Below are positions 52,726-62,185 of a stretch of 64,000 bases of DNA, in pieces (positions within the stretch are counted from its first letter, which is position 1; every line of letters begins with the position of its first letter). The translations under genes were made by a program, and so were the position numbers. The DNA is taken from NCBI GenBank assembly GCA_030272815.1, contig JAJSZT010000013.1, forward strand, positions 1-64,000. The letters run 5' to 3'. The notes under the pieces are model-generated. The model made no database searches, was not told the DNA's origin, and saw only the letters and a program-made list of their open reading frames with translations. This stretch comes from Deltaproteobacteria bacterium (GTDB lineage Bacteria; Desulfobacterota; Desulfobacteria; Desulfobacterales; ETH-SRB1).

Positions 52726-55131
52726 ATGGCTAAACAAAAAAGCACATCTGAAATATTAAAAAAGCGATCTATACGAAATAAAGGAAGTTTTATAACAAAT
52801 ATATTCTTATGGTTTGTCAGGCTGATCGTATTAATAATATTATCAAGCTCCATTACCATCGGCGGGATTTATTTTTACCTCAGCAGAGATCTTCCTAAAA
52901 TTTCTTCTCTATCCGATTATCGCCCCCCGATTATTACAACTGTTTATTCGGATGACAACAGAAAAATTGCTGAATTTTATAATGAACGCAGAATTATTAT
53001 ACCTCTTTCCGAAATGCCGAAAATGCTCATAGACGCTTTTATTGCAGCAGAGGATGCAAGATTTTTTAAGCATAAGGGAATAGATTTTTTAAGCATTATA
53101 AGGGCTTATTTTAAAAATATCGAGGCTGGTACCATAGTTCAGGGTGGAAGCACTATTACTCAGCAGGTTACCAAGTCTTTTTTGCTCACACCTGAAAAAA
53201 ATTACACCCGCAAAATAAAAGAGGTCATTCTTGCATATCGCATAGACAAGAAATTTACCAAAGAAGAAATTCTCTTTCTATATTTGAACCAAATATATCT
53301 AGGACATGGCGCATATGGCGTGGAAGCTGCTGCAGAAAATTATTTCGGCAAATCAACTAAAGACCTGAACCTTGCTGAATGCGCTATTTTAGCAGGGCTG
53401 CCCCAGGCCCCCAGCAGATATTCACCTTTCAAAAGTCCTGAAAAAGCAAAGCAACGCCAGATATACGTTCTAAACCGCATGATTGCTGAAGGCTATATTA
53501 CAAATATTCAAGCAACAGAAGCTATAAATACTAAACTGGATATAAAACCGCGGCGCAACTGGTATATTGAAAAGGTCCCCTTTTATACAGAGCATATAAG
53601 GCGTTATGTTGAAAATAAATACGGCCCTGATGCTTTATATAACGATGGCCTCAAGATTTATACTGCTGTTAATATTGAAATGCAGAAGGCTGCAAGGAAA
53701 GAGATAGAAAGAGGTTTAAAGGCTCTTGACAAACGCCAGGGTTATCGTGGCCCCATTAAACATCTGGCAGATGAAGAAATCGAAGCTTTTTCAAAAGAAC
53801 TCCGGAAGGAGCTTGAAGAAAATCCTGTTGAAGAAGGAAAGATAGTTAATGGAGTCGTAATTGAGGTTAATGATACTAACGATACCGCTATTGTTCGTAT
53901 TGGAAATGCTCAGGGGATAATTAATATTAATAGTATGCGCTGGGCGAGAAAGCCTGATCCCGAAGTCCCCTACTACGAGTCAAGAGTAGAACATCCTGGA
54001 GAAGTCCTCAATATCGGCGATGTTATACTGGTAAAAATTAATAATAAAATAAAAGACTCGGATCTATGGAAACTCGAACTGGAACAGGAGCCAAATGCCC
54101 AGGCAGCACTACTTTCTATTGAGGCTGAAACAGGCCATGTAAAAGTAGTAGTTGGAGGAAGAGACTTCAGGAAAAGCCAGTTCAACAGGGCCATTCAATC
54201 GAGACGTCAGCCCGGTTCCGCTTTTAAGCCTGTAATCTATGCGGCTGCAATTGACAAAGGATATACCCCTGCTAGTGTTATAATTGATTCTTCGATAGTA
54301 TTTGAGGATACTGAACAAAATTTTACATGGAAACCCAGGAATTACGAAGAAAAATTTCACGGCCCTACCCTTCTGCGCGATGCCATTGCAAAGTCTCGTA
54401 ATGTAGTAACCATCAAAATTTTAAAAGACATTGGTATTGATTACGCAATAGATTATGCCAGAAAACTTGGCATTACTTCAAATCTGAGCAGGGATCTTTC
54501 ATTAGCTCTGGGGTCTTCAGGCATATCTCTGTTAGAAATTGCAAAAGCATATTCTGTCTTCGCCAATCTCGGCTACTTCATCGAACCTGTTTTTATAACC
54601 CGAATAATTGACCGAAACGGCAATGTGCTTGAGGAAGCCCCTATCAAAAGAAAAAAGGTAGTAGATCAGAGCACAGCTTATATAATTACCAGCCTGCTTG
54701 AAGGAGTGGTAAAATACGGAACAGGCCGTAGGGTACGGGAATTGAACAGACCGGTTGCCGGCAAAACCGGCACAACAAACAATCTACATGATGCCTGGTT
54801 TGTGGGATACACCCCGCGCTATATTACCGGAACATGGGTAGGCTTTGATGATGAAAAGTCCCTTGGTAAAGGTGAAACAGGTTCCAGGGCTGCAATCCCT
54901 ATATGGCTTGGTTTCATGAAGTATATACTTGCTGATAAGCCTGTAAGGGTCTTCCATATACCGGAAGGAGTGGTTTTTTCTAAAATCGATGCAGAAACAG
55001 GGCTGTTACCTATTCCCGAATCTAAGAGGACAATATTTGAATGCTTCAAGGAAGGAACTGTACCGACGGAATATACAACAAAGCCCGATTCAATCACTGA
55101 ACCTGAGAACTTTTTTAAATCAGGCATGTAA
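52726..55131 (+). CDS. Penicillin-binding protein 1A (bifunctional transglycosylase/transpeptidase)
   Basis: An 801-residue class A PBP. The frame starts at 52687, but the ATG at 52726 gives the natural cytoplasmic tail. A membrane anchor lies at about 28-50. The GT51 domain has EDARFFKHKGID (catalytic Glu) and GGSTITQQVTKSFLL. The transpeptidase domain has SAFK (active-site Ser), SRN and KTGTTNN motifs. It polymerises and cross-links peptidoglycan at the inner membrane. A mobile element begins five bases after the stop. Confidence 0.95.
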   Translation: MAKQKSTSEILKKRSIRNKGSFITNIFLWFVRLIVLIILSSSITIGGIYFYLSRDLPKISSLSDYRPPIITTVYSDDNRKIAEFYNERRIIIPLSEMPKMLIDAFIAAEDARFFKHKGIDFLSIIRAYFKNIEAGTIVQGGSTITQQVTKSFLLTPEKNYTRKIKEVILAYRIDKKFTKEEILFLYLNQIYLGHGAYGVEAAAENYFGKSTKDLNLAECAILAGLPQAPSRYSPFKSPEKAKQRQIYVLNRMIAEGYITNIQATEAINTKLDIKPRRNWYIEKVPFYTEHIRRYVENKYGPDALYNDGLKIYTAVNIEMQKAARKEIERGLKALDKRQGYRGPIKHLADEEIEAFSKELRKELEENPVEEGKIVNGVVIEVNDTNDTAIVRIGNAQGIININSMRWARKPDPEVPYYESRVEHPGEVLNIGDVILVKINNKIKDSDLWKLELEQEPNAQAALLSIEAETGHVKVVVGGRDFRKSQFNRAIQSRRQPGSAFKPVIYAAAIDKGYTPASVIIDSSIVFEDTEQNFTWKPRNYEEKFHGPTLLRDAIAKSRNVVTIKILKDIGIDYAIDYARKLGITSNLSRDLSLALGSSGISLLEIAKAYSVFANLGYFIEPVFITRIIDRNGNVLEEAPIKRKKVVDQSTAYIITSLLEGVVKYGTGRRVRELNRPVAGKTGTTNNLHDAWFVGYTPRYITGTWVGFDDEKSLGKGETGSRAAIPIWLGFMKYILADKPVRVFHIPEGVVFSKIDAETGLLPIPESKRTIFECFKEGTVPTEYTTKPDSITEPENFFKSGM

Positions 55132-55135
55132 TTTA

Positions 55136-55258
55136 GACGGCAAAGTAAAAAGCTTCAGTTTCAAGGCGCGCAAATCCTGAGGAGAGAGGCGTACTTATAG
55201 CTACGCCGCAATGACGAAGGATGCAGCGCAACGCAGAAAATGGACTTTCTACGAAGCT
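55136..55258. mobile_element. MITE-like element (GACGTCAAAGTAAAAAG family), copy 2
   Basis: Inverted relative to 23122-23269. It starts GACGGCAAAGTAAAAAGCTT and contains ATGACGAAGGATGCAGCGCA. The far end has diverged (GGACTTTCTACGAAG). It lies exactly between the PBP1A stop and the end of the convergent radical SAM gene. Confidence 0.65.
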
Positions 55259-55259
55259 G

Positions 55260-56288
55260 TTATGTAATAGTTACCGCATCTTCTGCAAGAGAGCTATCAG
55301 GTATAATTTCAAGTGATTTAATGTTAAATCTTTTTTCAAGAGTTTTTATATTAAAATTCTTTATTCCCCTCATCTTTGAGACACTCCTGGGATGAACTTT
55401 TATTCCCACTGAATCACGGCAGTCAATTTCCTCAGACTCGATAATAGACGAGGCCATATCAAGAAATATCTCCGAATGAACAAGCTGTCCGAAGGCCGGG
55501 TGATAAGGACCTGCCAGAATTGTTGATTCCCTTTCAAAATGCTCAGATGCCTGAATGCCCATACGGATTACCTGTATCTTCTTTTCTCTGAATATCAGAT
55601 AAATATCTTTCACAAGCGTAATGCATTGTTCAAGAGACAGGGGAGTATATTTTCCTTCTTTATACCATCTGGACAGAATGGTGTTTTTAAGCACCAGGGT
55701 AGGATAAATTCTGACAAAATCAGGAGAAAGTGCAGCAATGCTCTTTGCTGAATATAAAGATCCTGCCCCGTTATCACCAGGCAGGCCGATCATCATCTGA
55801 AGACCGATTTCATAATTTCTCTCTTTTAGGATACTGACTGCTTTTTCTGTGTCTGAAGATGTATGCCCCCGTTCAGACAATGAAAGCACCTTATCATCCA
55901 TGGACTGGACACCGATTTCAACCGTGGCAACAGGGAATTCCTTTAAAATATCCAGTCGTTCGTAATCTATAGTATCGGGACGTGTGGAAAATCTAATGCT
56001 GTCAACTCTTCCTTCAATTACAAATTTTGTGGCTTCATGAAGTAAAGACTTTATGAAATTAATTTTGAGTCCAAGAAAATTACCGCCAAAAAATGAGACC
56101 TGAACTAAACTTCTGTTCTTCCCTTTATAATTTAGAAACCGATTTATATGTAATCCAATCTCTTCAGGAGAAGGTGTTTTTTGTTTTACTCCTGTTATAG
56201 CAGATTGGTTACAGAAAACACATTTATGGGGGCACCCTATATTAGGTAAAAAAACCGGAACAATAAAAGGTTTCGCAGATCTTTTCAT
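55260..56288 (-). CDS. Radical SAM protein, Elp3-like family
   Basis: A 342-residue protein. CPHKCVFC (about 19-26) is the CxxxCxxC cluster motif, FFGGNFLGL (about 66-74) the GGE-like motif, and VEIGVQSMDDKVL (about 122-134) a typical Elp3/oxygen-independent HemN-like segment. QMMIGLPGDNG follows. No acetyltransferase domain is present, so it is not complete Elp3. It may modify tRNA or another substrate; the exact role is unknown. Confidence 0.85.
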   Translation of the reverse strand: MKRSAKPFIVPVFLPNIGCPHKCVFCNQSAITGVKQKTPSPEEIGLHINRFLNYKGKNRSLVQVSFFGGNFLGLKINFIKSLLHEATKFVIEGRVDSIRFSTRPDTIDYERLDILKEFPVATVEIGVQSMDDKVLSLSERGHTSSDTEKAVSILKERNYEIGLQMMIGLPGDNGAGSLYSAKSIAALSPDFVRIYPTLVLKNTILSRWYKEGKYTPLSLEQCITLVKDIYLIFREKKIQVIRMGIQASEHFERESTILAGPYHPAFGQLVHSEIFLDMASSIIESEEIDCRDSVGIKVHPRSVSKMRGIKNFNIKTLEKRFNIKSLEIIPDSSLAEDAVTIT

Positions 56289-56365
56289 AATTTTTTAAAA
56301 GCATCGCGATTCATGCAGATTACAATCCAATATCTCAAGGACGTAGCCGTCAAGCTAAAAGGCTA

Positions 56366-56522
56366 TGAACGTCGAACATCGAACATATTAAAAGATGAAC
56401 GTCCAACGTCGAACGTCCAACATCGAACGTCGAATAAGGTATTCTGCCAATTTATAAACTGGCGGAGCAAAGCGATTTCATCATTCGATGTTCAACGTTC
56501 GATGTTGGATGTTCGACGTTCA
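56366..56522. repeat. Large inverted repeat built from GAACGTCGAACATC units
   Basis: The left arm (56366-56432) has several direct units GAACGTC(G/C)AACATC. The right arm (56480-56522) has the inverse (CGATGTTCAACGTTCGATGT then TGGATGTTCGACGTTC). The arms would pair over about 40 bases. It is non-coding and lies between the divergent radical SAM gene and the rnc terminus. Confidence 0.7.
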
Positions 56523-56637
56523 AAAAACGCTTTACTCTGCCGTTCAATATTCTCTTATCATAAACATTTTATTTCTTAATCTTACGACCATGCCATTAGG
56601 AAAGGAAATCAAAAATAGTGTCTTTGTGGCTGAACTA

Positions 56638-57333
56638 TTACTGGTTTTTTAAAACCTCAAGAGCTTTTCTGGCGGCATCCTGTTCCGCCATCTTTTTGCT
56701 CTTGCCGGTTCCTTCTGTTCTTACTTCGCGCACATCCAGTTGGACATTAAAAGTCTTGTCGTGATCCGGACCGCTTTCATGAAGCACTCTGTATTGAGGT
56801 ATTATCTTATGACTTTCCTGAACAAGCTCCTGAATCCGGCTCTTATAATCGTGATTGTCCAGCGAGGCACCAATAGAATTCAGCAAATCGGAAAAATGGT
56901 TTTCAATCATCTTAAATGCTTCATCAAAACCGCCATCAATATATACAGCGGCTATTACCGCCTCAAAAGTATCAGCCAATATGGAATTTTTTTCGCAACC
57001 GTTTGTTTGAATTTCTCCCCTGCCGAGCCTTACAAAAGAACCCAAATCAATTGCGCGGGCTATGGTTGCGAGCTGAGACTCATTAACAAGGCCTGCACGC
57101 ATTCTTGAAAGATCACCCTCATTTAAGTCGGGATAACGCTGCATAAGAATATGCCCCACAACAAGGTTTAATACAGCGTCTCCAAGAAACTCAAAGCGCT
57201 CATTATCCTTTATGTTTGCGTCATCTTGCTCATTAACAAAGGAACTGTGGCTGAGAGCCTCTTCAAGGATATTTATCTCATTAAATTTATACAGAATTTT
57301 TTGTTCAAAAATAGAAAGATCTGTCTGTTTCAT
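56638..57333 (-). CDS. rnc: Ribonuclease III
   Basis: A 231-residue dsRNA endonuclease. The signature ERFEFLGDAVLNLVV (about 45-59) contains the catalytic Glu/Asp, and Glu in DTFEAVIAAVYIDGG is the second acidic centre. The C-terminal dsRNA-binding domain (about 160-229) ends SKKMAEQDAARKALEVL. It processes rRNA and mRNA in the cytoplasm. Its neighbours face the same way but the gap to the PHP gene is 154 bases. Confidence 0.95.
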   Translation of the reverse strand: MKQTDLSIFEQKILYKFNEINILEEALSHSSFVNEQDDANIKDNERFEFLGDAVLNLVVGHILMQRYPDLNEGDLSRMRAGLVNESQLATIARAIDLGSFVRLGRGEIQTNGCEKNSILADTFEAVIAAVYIDGGFDEAFKMIENHFSDLLNSIGASLDNHDYKSRIQELVQESHKIIPQYRVLHESGPDHDKTFNVQLDVREVRTEGTGKSKKMAEQDAARKALEVLKNQ

Positions 57334-57487
57334 ATTTGATTTATACAGTGCCCGAACGAAAACTAGATAGTTTTTTCAAGTTCAAGGAAGGCGAAAATTT
57401 TAACCGCAGGAATACATTGAGTATTTTGAGGATTAAAATTTGAGCCTGACGCAGAAATTGGAAAAAATAGCAGTTTTCGTTCAGGCA

Positions 57488-58360
57488 CTATATACTTTCC
57501 ATCAACCTTTCATATAATATATAAGGTACGAAAAAATTTCCCCTCCCTGATCCCATTTTGATTTCCGGCTTCAAAGAACCGTGGAAGTCAGTACCGCCTG
57601 TCATCAATAATTCGTGTCTATTTGCCATATCTGCCAACTGGGAAATAACATACGGCGAGTGTTCCGGATAATAAACTTCAATTCCCTTTAGACCCATTGC
57701 TTTTAAAGTTATAACAAGCTCCTCTATATCTTCAATATTCCTTGGATTAAGAAGAAAAGGATGCGCTATAACAGGAATACCTCCTGCGCCAAGGATAACT
57801 TCAATTGCCCTGGAGCAGTCAACGCGATATTTATCAACATATGCCGGCTTGCCTTTCCCAAGGTATTTATCAAATGCCTCTTTAATTGATTCAACATAAC
57901 CTTTTTTTACCATAAGCCTCGCAATATGCGGTCTCCCCAGTTGACCACCGCCAACCTCATTTAATAATTCATCCATTGAAATAGCAACACCCATGCTATT
58001 AAGACGACCAATAATTCCAGGATTTCGGTTTTTTCGGGCTTCTTGAAGTGTGGCAAGAGTCTTATTCAAGAGAGGATCATCAATTTTGATAGAATATCCC
58101 AGTATGTGCAAACTTCCTGAATATGGAAAAGATGGGGGCGGAGATGCACTTATTTCAACACCGGTTAAAAATTTTAATGAAGGAGGAACGCCAATGCCAA
58201 GCGCCTCTTTAGAACCATTTACGGTATCATGATCTGTAATAGCTATTGCAGCTAAATTAAGATCCTGGGCTAAGGCAAGGATTTCGGCTGGAGAAAAAGT
58301 TCCGTCAGATGCAGTCGAGTGGATATGAAGATCAATACCTGCATTATTGTTATAATCCAA
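57488..58360 (-). CDS. PHP-domain phosphoesterase (TrpH/RNase AM-like)
   Basis: A 290-residue PHP protein. DLHIHSTASDGTFSPAEILA (about 10-29) and AIAITDHDTVNG (about 35-46) carry His/Asp metal ligands, with GVEIS, IAHPFLLNP and GGTDFHG completing the site. Characterised members of this group act as 3',5'-nucleotide phosphatases or 5'-3' exonucleases in RNA maturation. It overlaps the dksA stop by 11 bases, so both are probably translated together. Confidence 0.88.
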   Translation of the reverse strand: MDYNNNAGIDLHIHSTASDGTFSPAEILALAQDLNLAAIAITDHDTVNGSKEALGIGVPPSLKFLTGVEISASPPPSFPYSGSLHILGYSIKIDDPLLNKTLATLQEARKNRNPGIIGRLNSMGVAISMDELLNEVGGGQLGRPHIARLMVKKGYVESIKEAFDKYLGKGKPAYVDKYRVDCSRAIEVILGAGGIPVIAHPFLLNPRNIEDIEELVITLKAMGLKGIEVYYPEHSPYVISQLADMANRHELLMTGGTDFHGSLKPEIKMGSGRGNFFVPYILYERLMESI

Positions 58361-58712
58361 GAGCTTTTTCTAAAGCCTCCTCTTTTGTTTTACATTCTAT
58401 GCATTGGGTAGTAACCGGCCTAGCTTTAAGCCTCTTAATAGAAATATCTTCACCGCATTTATCACAAACACCAAACGTACCGTTTTCAATGCGTTCAAGG
58501 GCTTTCTTAATCTTCTTTATAAGCTTGCTTTCTCTATCCCTGATTCTAAGCATAAAATTGCGGTCCGATTCAAGTGAAGCGCGATCTGTTGGATCAGGAA
58601 AATTTTCTTTCGGATCAGTCATTCCAGAAACCGTATCGTCCGCCTTACTCAAAAGCTCTTCCAAACTATTGGTTAATAGCTCTCTAAAATATTCAATATC
58701 TTTCTTTTTCAT
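58350..58712 (-). CDS. dksA: DksA/TraR-type RNA polymerase-binding factor
   Basis: A 120-residue protein from the ATG at 58712. The N-terminal coiled coil (about 1-65) contains the DxxDxA-like tip, DPTDRASLE (about 37-45). The C4 zinc finger is CDKCGEDISIKRLKARPVTT then QCIEC (about 87-111). DksA proteins enter the RNA polymerase secondary channel and work with ppGpp. Upstream codons (to 58769) are not family-like. Confidence 0.9.
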   Translation of the reverse strand: MKKKDIEYFRELLTNSLEELLSKADDTVSGMTDPKENFPDPTDRASLESDRNFMLRIRDRESKLIKKIKKALERIENGTFGVCDKCGEDISIKRLKARPVTTQCIECKTKEEALEKALGL

Positions 58713-58944
58713 GATAAACCCTTGAAAACAAAATTTAATAAGAATTTTTAAAAAAAGTATAATTATCATAATTAAAGTTTAAAGTAAAGTTTAAATTTTT
58801 AAAAAATAGTAACGCGTTAGCTCTTTGAAAATATATCCGCTTCACATGCAATCGGTTTGTTTCATAAAGTTAAAGTGTTACGTAAAAAGATTGTTTGACC
58901 TTGGCGCACTGAAAGGATATTTAATATGCTATATTCTATACCTT

Positions 58945-59463
58945 ATGATACCAGCCTATATTGTAGCAGTTGACATTAATTCAGGGGAAGAAATCCTGTT
59001 TGAAAAAGGAAATGTCAGTAAGGCTGTTAGAGCCAGCATCTCCATGCCCGGCATATTCAACCCTGTAAATCTTAATGGCAGGTGGCTGGTTGATGGAGGA
59101 CTGCTGAACCCGGTGCCTGTTGACGTGTTGATACAAAAAGGTGCGGATATCGTTATAGCAGTCTGCATCGAACAAAAATCAGATCAAAAAGCTCAGCAAA
59201 AGGTTCGACGTCCAAGTATTATAGGAGTTCTTTCAAAGACTGCAAATATAATCTATAGCCATGCAACCAGCGACTTTGCACAAAAGGCGGACATAGTTCT
59301 GTATCCTGAAGTCAACAGTTATGCATGGGATGATTTTCATAAAGGCAATGAACTTATGCGGATCGGAATGGAAACCTGCCGACAAAATATTGACGAAATT
59401 AAGCGGCTGATAAAAACAGGGGTTGGGGGTCAGGGATTGGGGGTCAGGGATCATAAGCGCTAA
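58945..59463 (+). pseudogene. Patatin-like phospholipase, N-terminally truncated
   Basis: Only the second half of an RssA-type patatin is present. IPAYIVAVDINSGEEILF matches the segment after the active Ser, SKAVRASISMPGIFNPV is conserved, and WLVDGGLLNPVPVD carries the catalytic Asp (DGG). The oxyanion hole and the GxSxG nucleophile elbow are missing. No upstream frame supplies them; the 120 bases before it encode nothing family-like. The C-terminal tail runs into GGGGTCAGGGATT repeats and the element at 59452. Probably inactive. Confidence 0.75.
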
Positions 59464-59649
59464 CTTAAAAATTAATTATTAACAATTGATTATTGATTAT
59501 TTTTCAATTCGTTCTTGAGAAGTCTTCGCGCTTGCACTTATTATTCTGCACAGTTCGCTTATGAATATCATCGCCTTTTGCCATAGTTAATATTCAACAA
59601 TTAATGGTTAATTGTTAATGTCTTTTTTATTTAAGTTAGCGCGCTTATG
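59452..59649. mobile_element. MITE-like element (CATAAGCGC family), copy 1
   Basis: The left end CATAAGCGCTAACTTAAA and the right end inverted, CATAAGCGCGCTAACTTAAA, with further matching ATTAACAATT. The rest of 59464-59967 has only this and low-complexity AT sequence. A related copy lies at 63729-63900. Confidence 0.6.
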
Positions 59650-59967
59650 CGGCATAGCCAGAGGCTTAGCGCAGGAGTTAACGCTTATACACTATAGCTG
59701 GATTTAAGCTCAACTTGGGTCAAAGTTTATTGAAATGAAAACCGGACATCTTGAAATGCTATTGACATGACCTCAACTTCCGCTTGCATTTTAATTGTAT
59801 TTATAATATTTTTGCAACCGTTCACCACAAAGCGCAAAGAGCAAACAATCTTGAACAATCTTATTTTAATCATTGATGGCTCATATATTCCCCATTTGAA
59901 GGGGGCGAGGGGCTGGCGTATACTGTCTTTAAGAATTTTAACGATGAAAAAGAATTGAGCGATTTGT

Positions 59968-60324
59968 ATGTCTGAAGAAAAAAAAGAAGAAGGCTTGACC
60001 CTTGACAAGAGAACCATGGATGTTCTGGTAGCCAATATTATTCCCACTTCGAAGTACTTTGAAATCCGTTTTGACCACATGCAGGAGCAAATTGATGACC
60101 TGAAAGTTGATCTCAAGGATTTCCGCGGCGATGTGGACAAACGTTTTGAGCAAGTAGACAAACGCTTTGAGCAGATTATCGCCTCCATCGATCGTCTGGG
60201 GGACAAATTGGAACATAGAGATGAAAACCAGAGGTCCTTTACCCTGCGGATGTTCACTATTGCCATTAGCATCTCCATTATCGGAGTGCTGGGCGCTTTT
60301 TTGAAGTCGCTGGGTGTTTTTTAG
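59968..60324 (+). CDS. Coiled-coil protein with C-terminal membrane anchor
   Basis: A 118-residue protein. Residues about 25-85 contain repeated heptad-like units (DKRFEQVDKRFEQIIASIDR), and residues about 95-114 (FTIAISISIIGVLGAFLKSL) form one membrane span. The shape resembles small CCDC90/DUF1640-like or tail-anchored proteins that often lie near mobile elements. The function is unknown. The ribosome site is weak. Confidence 0.6.
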   Translation: MSEEKKEEGLTLDKRTMDVLVANIIPTSKYFEIRFDHMQEQIDDLKVDLKDFRGDVDKRFEQVDKRFEQIIASIDRLGDKLEHRDENQRSFTLRMFTIAISISIIGVLGAFLKSLGVF

Positions 60325-60498
60325 AGGGCGGAATGCTCCAGGGCAGGCATATTTGTACTGTCAAGAAGAGTCTCACCAAAGGCGGCTAATTTAATAGCCA
60401 AAAATGGTGGGCATTGCCCACCGTTAAGTGGCTGAATTTATGACTTTTCTTAAAGGTTGTTGAAGTGGTAAAAAAATTTAGGAATTGTCGATTGTCGA

Positions 60499-60795
60499 TT
60501 GAAAATAGTCTTCAGAACCTTGCGCCTTTGCGGTGAGCTATTACTTTTTTTCTGCTTTTTCGTATCCATTTGTTTTCTTCCCGGAGCCTATGCAGATGAA
60601 CCTTTTGAGCTTGATTTTGATTCGCTGCTCCAGAAGCAAGAATCCGAATATCAAAGCGCCAAGCAGAGACAATTCGATTTTGGAGGATCCATCCAGGCGA
60701 TCTGGGCCCTGGATACGAAAGATGACGGAGCCAATGAACAGACGCAGACAGCCCGGACTATCATGCGTCATGAATGTTGCAAGCTGTGCAGTTAG
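60499..60795 (+). pseudogene. N-terminal fragment of an exported protein
   Basis: A 98-codon frame with a good signal peptide (LLLFFCFFVSICFLPGAYADE, cleavage after AYA at about 32). The mature part reads ELDFDSLLQKQ and FDFGGSIQAIWALDTKDDG, reminiscent of the start of an outer-membrane beta-barrel protein, then stops after a run with no family character. No continuation in another frame is evident. Probably a truncated gene. Confidence 0.45.
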
Positions 60796-60845
60796 GATTT
60801 GCCCTGTTTGGCCAATGAAGTTGATAGTCATGAAGGAGACATCGT

Positions 60846-60912
60846 AGGGGCGGCTTTATGCCGCCAGGCCAGACATGTAGCAACAAAATTGTAGGGGCGA
60901 GTTTATCCCGCC
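60846..60912. repeat. Two copies of a TAGGGGCG hairpin repeat
   Basis: GTAGGGGCGGCTTTATGCCG at about 60847 and GTAGGGGCGAGTTTATCCCG at about 60891. Each can form a short hairpin. They lie in the non-coding stretch 60796-61067. Confidence 0.5.
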
Positions 60913-61067
60913 CGCATTTCGCCCCCCCTGTAAACGGTTACGTGCAAGTGGAGCAAAAACTCGAACCCGCAATTCACATACGATTTTTACCGTTGTAGAA
61001 ATAAACGATATTATGATAACATAAAAAATCATTATATGATTAACAACTCTGCAAAGGACCCGGACAA

Positions 61068-62066
61068 ATGACCGAAATTTCCAATCCCCATGACCGGTTT
61101 TTCAAAGATGTGCTTTCGCGCAGAGAGGCTGCACGGGATTTTGTGCTTTACTACCTGCCGGCAGACGTGGCAGCGCTTTTGGATATAGAATCGCTGGTGG
61201 TAAGCAAAGACTCTTTTGTAGATAAAGAGCTAAGAGAGCATTTTTCAGATATCATTTATCAGGTTGACCTCAAGCAGGGAGATTCTGCTTATATTTACCT
61301 GCTCTTTGAGCATAAGAGCTATTCAGATCCACTGATTGCCTTGCATCTTTTGCGTTACATGATAAAAATATGGGAACAGGGTGTCAAACAGGGCAAAGCA
61401 AGACCGTTTTCACCGATTATTCCCATCGTGGTCTATCATGGAAAGTCAAAATGGAATGCCGGTCCTGATTTTTATGCGCTTTTTGATCTTCCCGACGGAT
61501 TACAGGTGTATATGCCCAATTTTCGTTATCTGCTTTGCGATCTTTCGCATTGCAGTGACGAAGAAATTAAAGGGACAGTTACTCTGAGAGCCGCATTTTT
61601 GCTACTCAAGCATATTTTTTCAGATGATCTGAGTAACCGCCTGCCTGAAATTTTGAGTCTTTTAAAGAGCCTTTCGGATAAACAAAGTGGTCTTGAATAC
61701 CTGGAAACCATTTTGAAATATCTGGCTTCAGGTACGGACAAGGTAGGAGCCGAAGAACTTAAAAATGTTGTCACGAAAATTTTTGAAGATAAAGGAGAAC
61801 ATATCATGCCCACATTAGCTGAACAATGGACTCAGCAGGGACTCCAGCAGGGACTCCAGCAGGGACTCCAGCAGGGAAAACTTCAAAGCGTGCGAGAGTC
61901 GGTTGTTGAAAATCTCGAGGCCCGATTTGACGTTGTGCCGCGCTCTGTTGTCAAGAGAATTGATGAAATTGAAGAATTGTCTCTGTTGAAAATTCTCCAC
62001 AAGAAAAGTGTTGTTGTTGATTCTCTGGGGCAATTCAAAGAGGTTATGGCAAGGCTTATGGAGTAA
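61068..62066 (+). CDS. Rpn/YhgA-like recombination-promoting nuclease
   Basis: A 332-residue protein of the PD-(D/E)XK nuclease/putative transposase group (PF04754). It opens with NPHDRFFKDVLSRREAARDF (6-25), and the nuclease core is DIIYQVDLKQG then YIYLLFEHKSYSDP, with catalytic Asp, Glu-His and Lys (about 61-83). RpnA of E. coli is a DNA endonuclease that raises recombination. Near residues 257-268 there is a tandem QQGL unit, encoded by 12-base repeats. Such proteins are often multi-copy and mobile in appearance. The start follows AAAGGAC. Confidence 0.85.
   Translation: MTEISNPHDRFFKDVLSRREAARDFVLYYLPADVAALLDIESLVVSKDSFVDKELREHFSDIIYQVDLKQGDSAYIYLLFEHKSYSDPLIALHLLRYMIKIWEQGVKQGKARPFSPIIPIVVYHGKSKWNAGPDFYALFDLPDGLQVYMPNFRYLLCDLSHCSDEEIKGTVTLRAAFLLLKHIFSDDLSNRLPEILSLLKSLSDKQSGLEYLETILKYLASGTDKVGAEELKNVVTKIFEDKGEHIMPTLAEQWTQQGLQQGLQQGLQQGKLQSVRESVVENLEARFDVVPRSVVKRIDEIEELSLLKILHKKSVVVDSLGQFKEVMARLME
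61837..61878 (+). repeat. In-frame 12-bp tandem repeat in the Rpn gene
   Basis: About three and a half copies of CAGCAGGGACTC encode QQGL units. Copy-number changes keep the frame, so length can vary without destroying the protein. Confidence 0.8.
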
Positions 62067-62185
62067 GAAACGGAATCAAAGGAATGGCCTTATAATTTCT
62101 TTGTGCTCTCTGTGATCTTTGTGGTGGAAAAAATCTGACCCCCGACCCCTGATCCCTGATGATTGGAGTTTAAAAAGGAGAAAGA

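Noticed and set aside
56313-56579. An 88-codon frame through the GAACGTC repeat
   Set aside because: Most of it is translation of the inverted repeat, so the frame is a by-product of repeat structure.
61837-61878. Short tandem repeats considered as a CRISPR-like array
   Set aside because: The units are contiguous 12-mers without spacers and lie in frame inside the Rpn gene.
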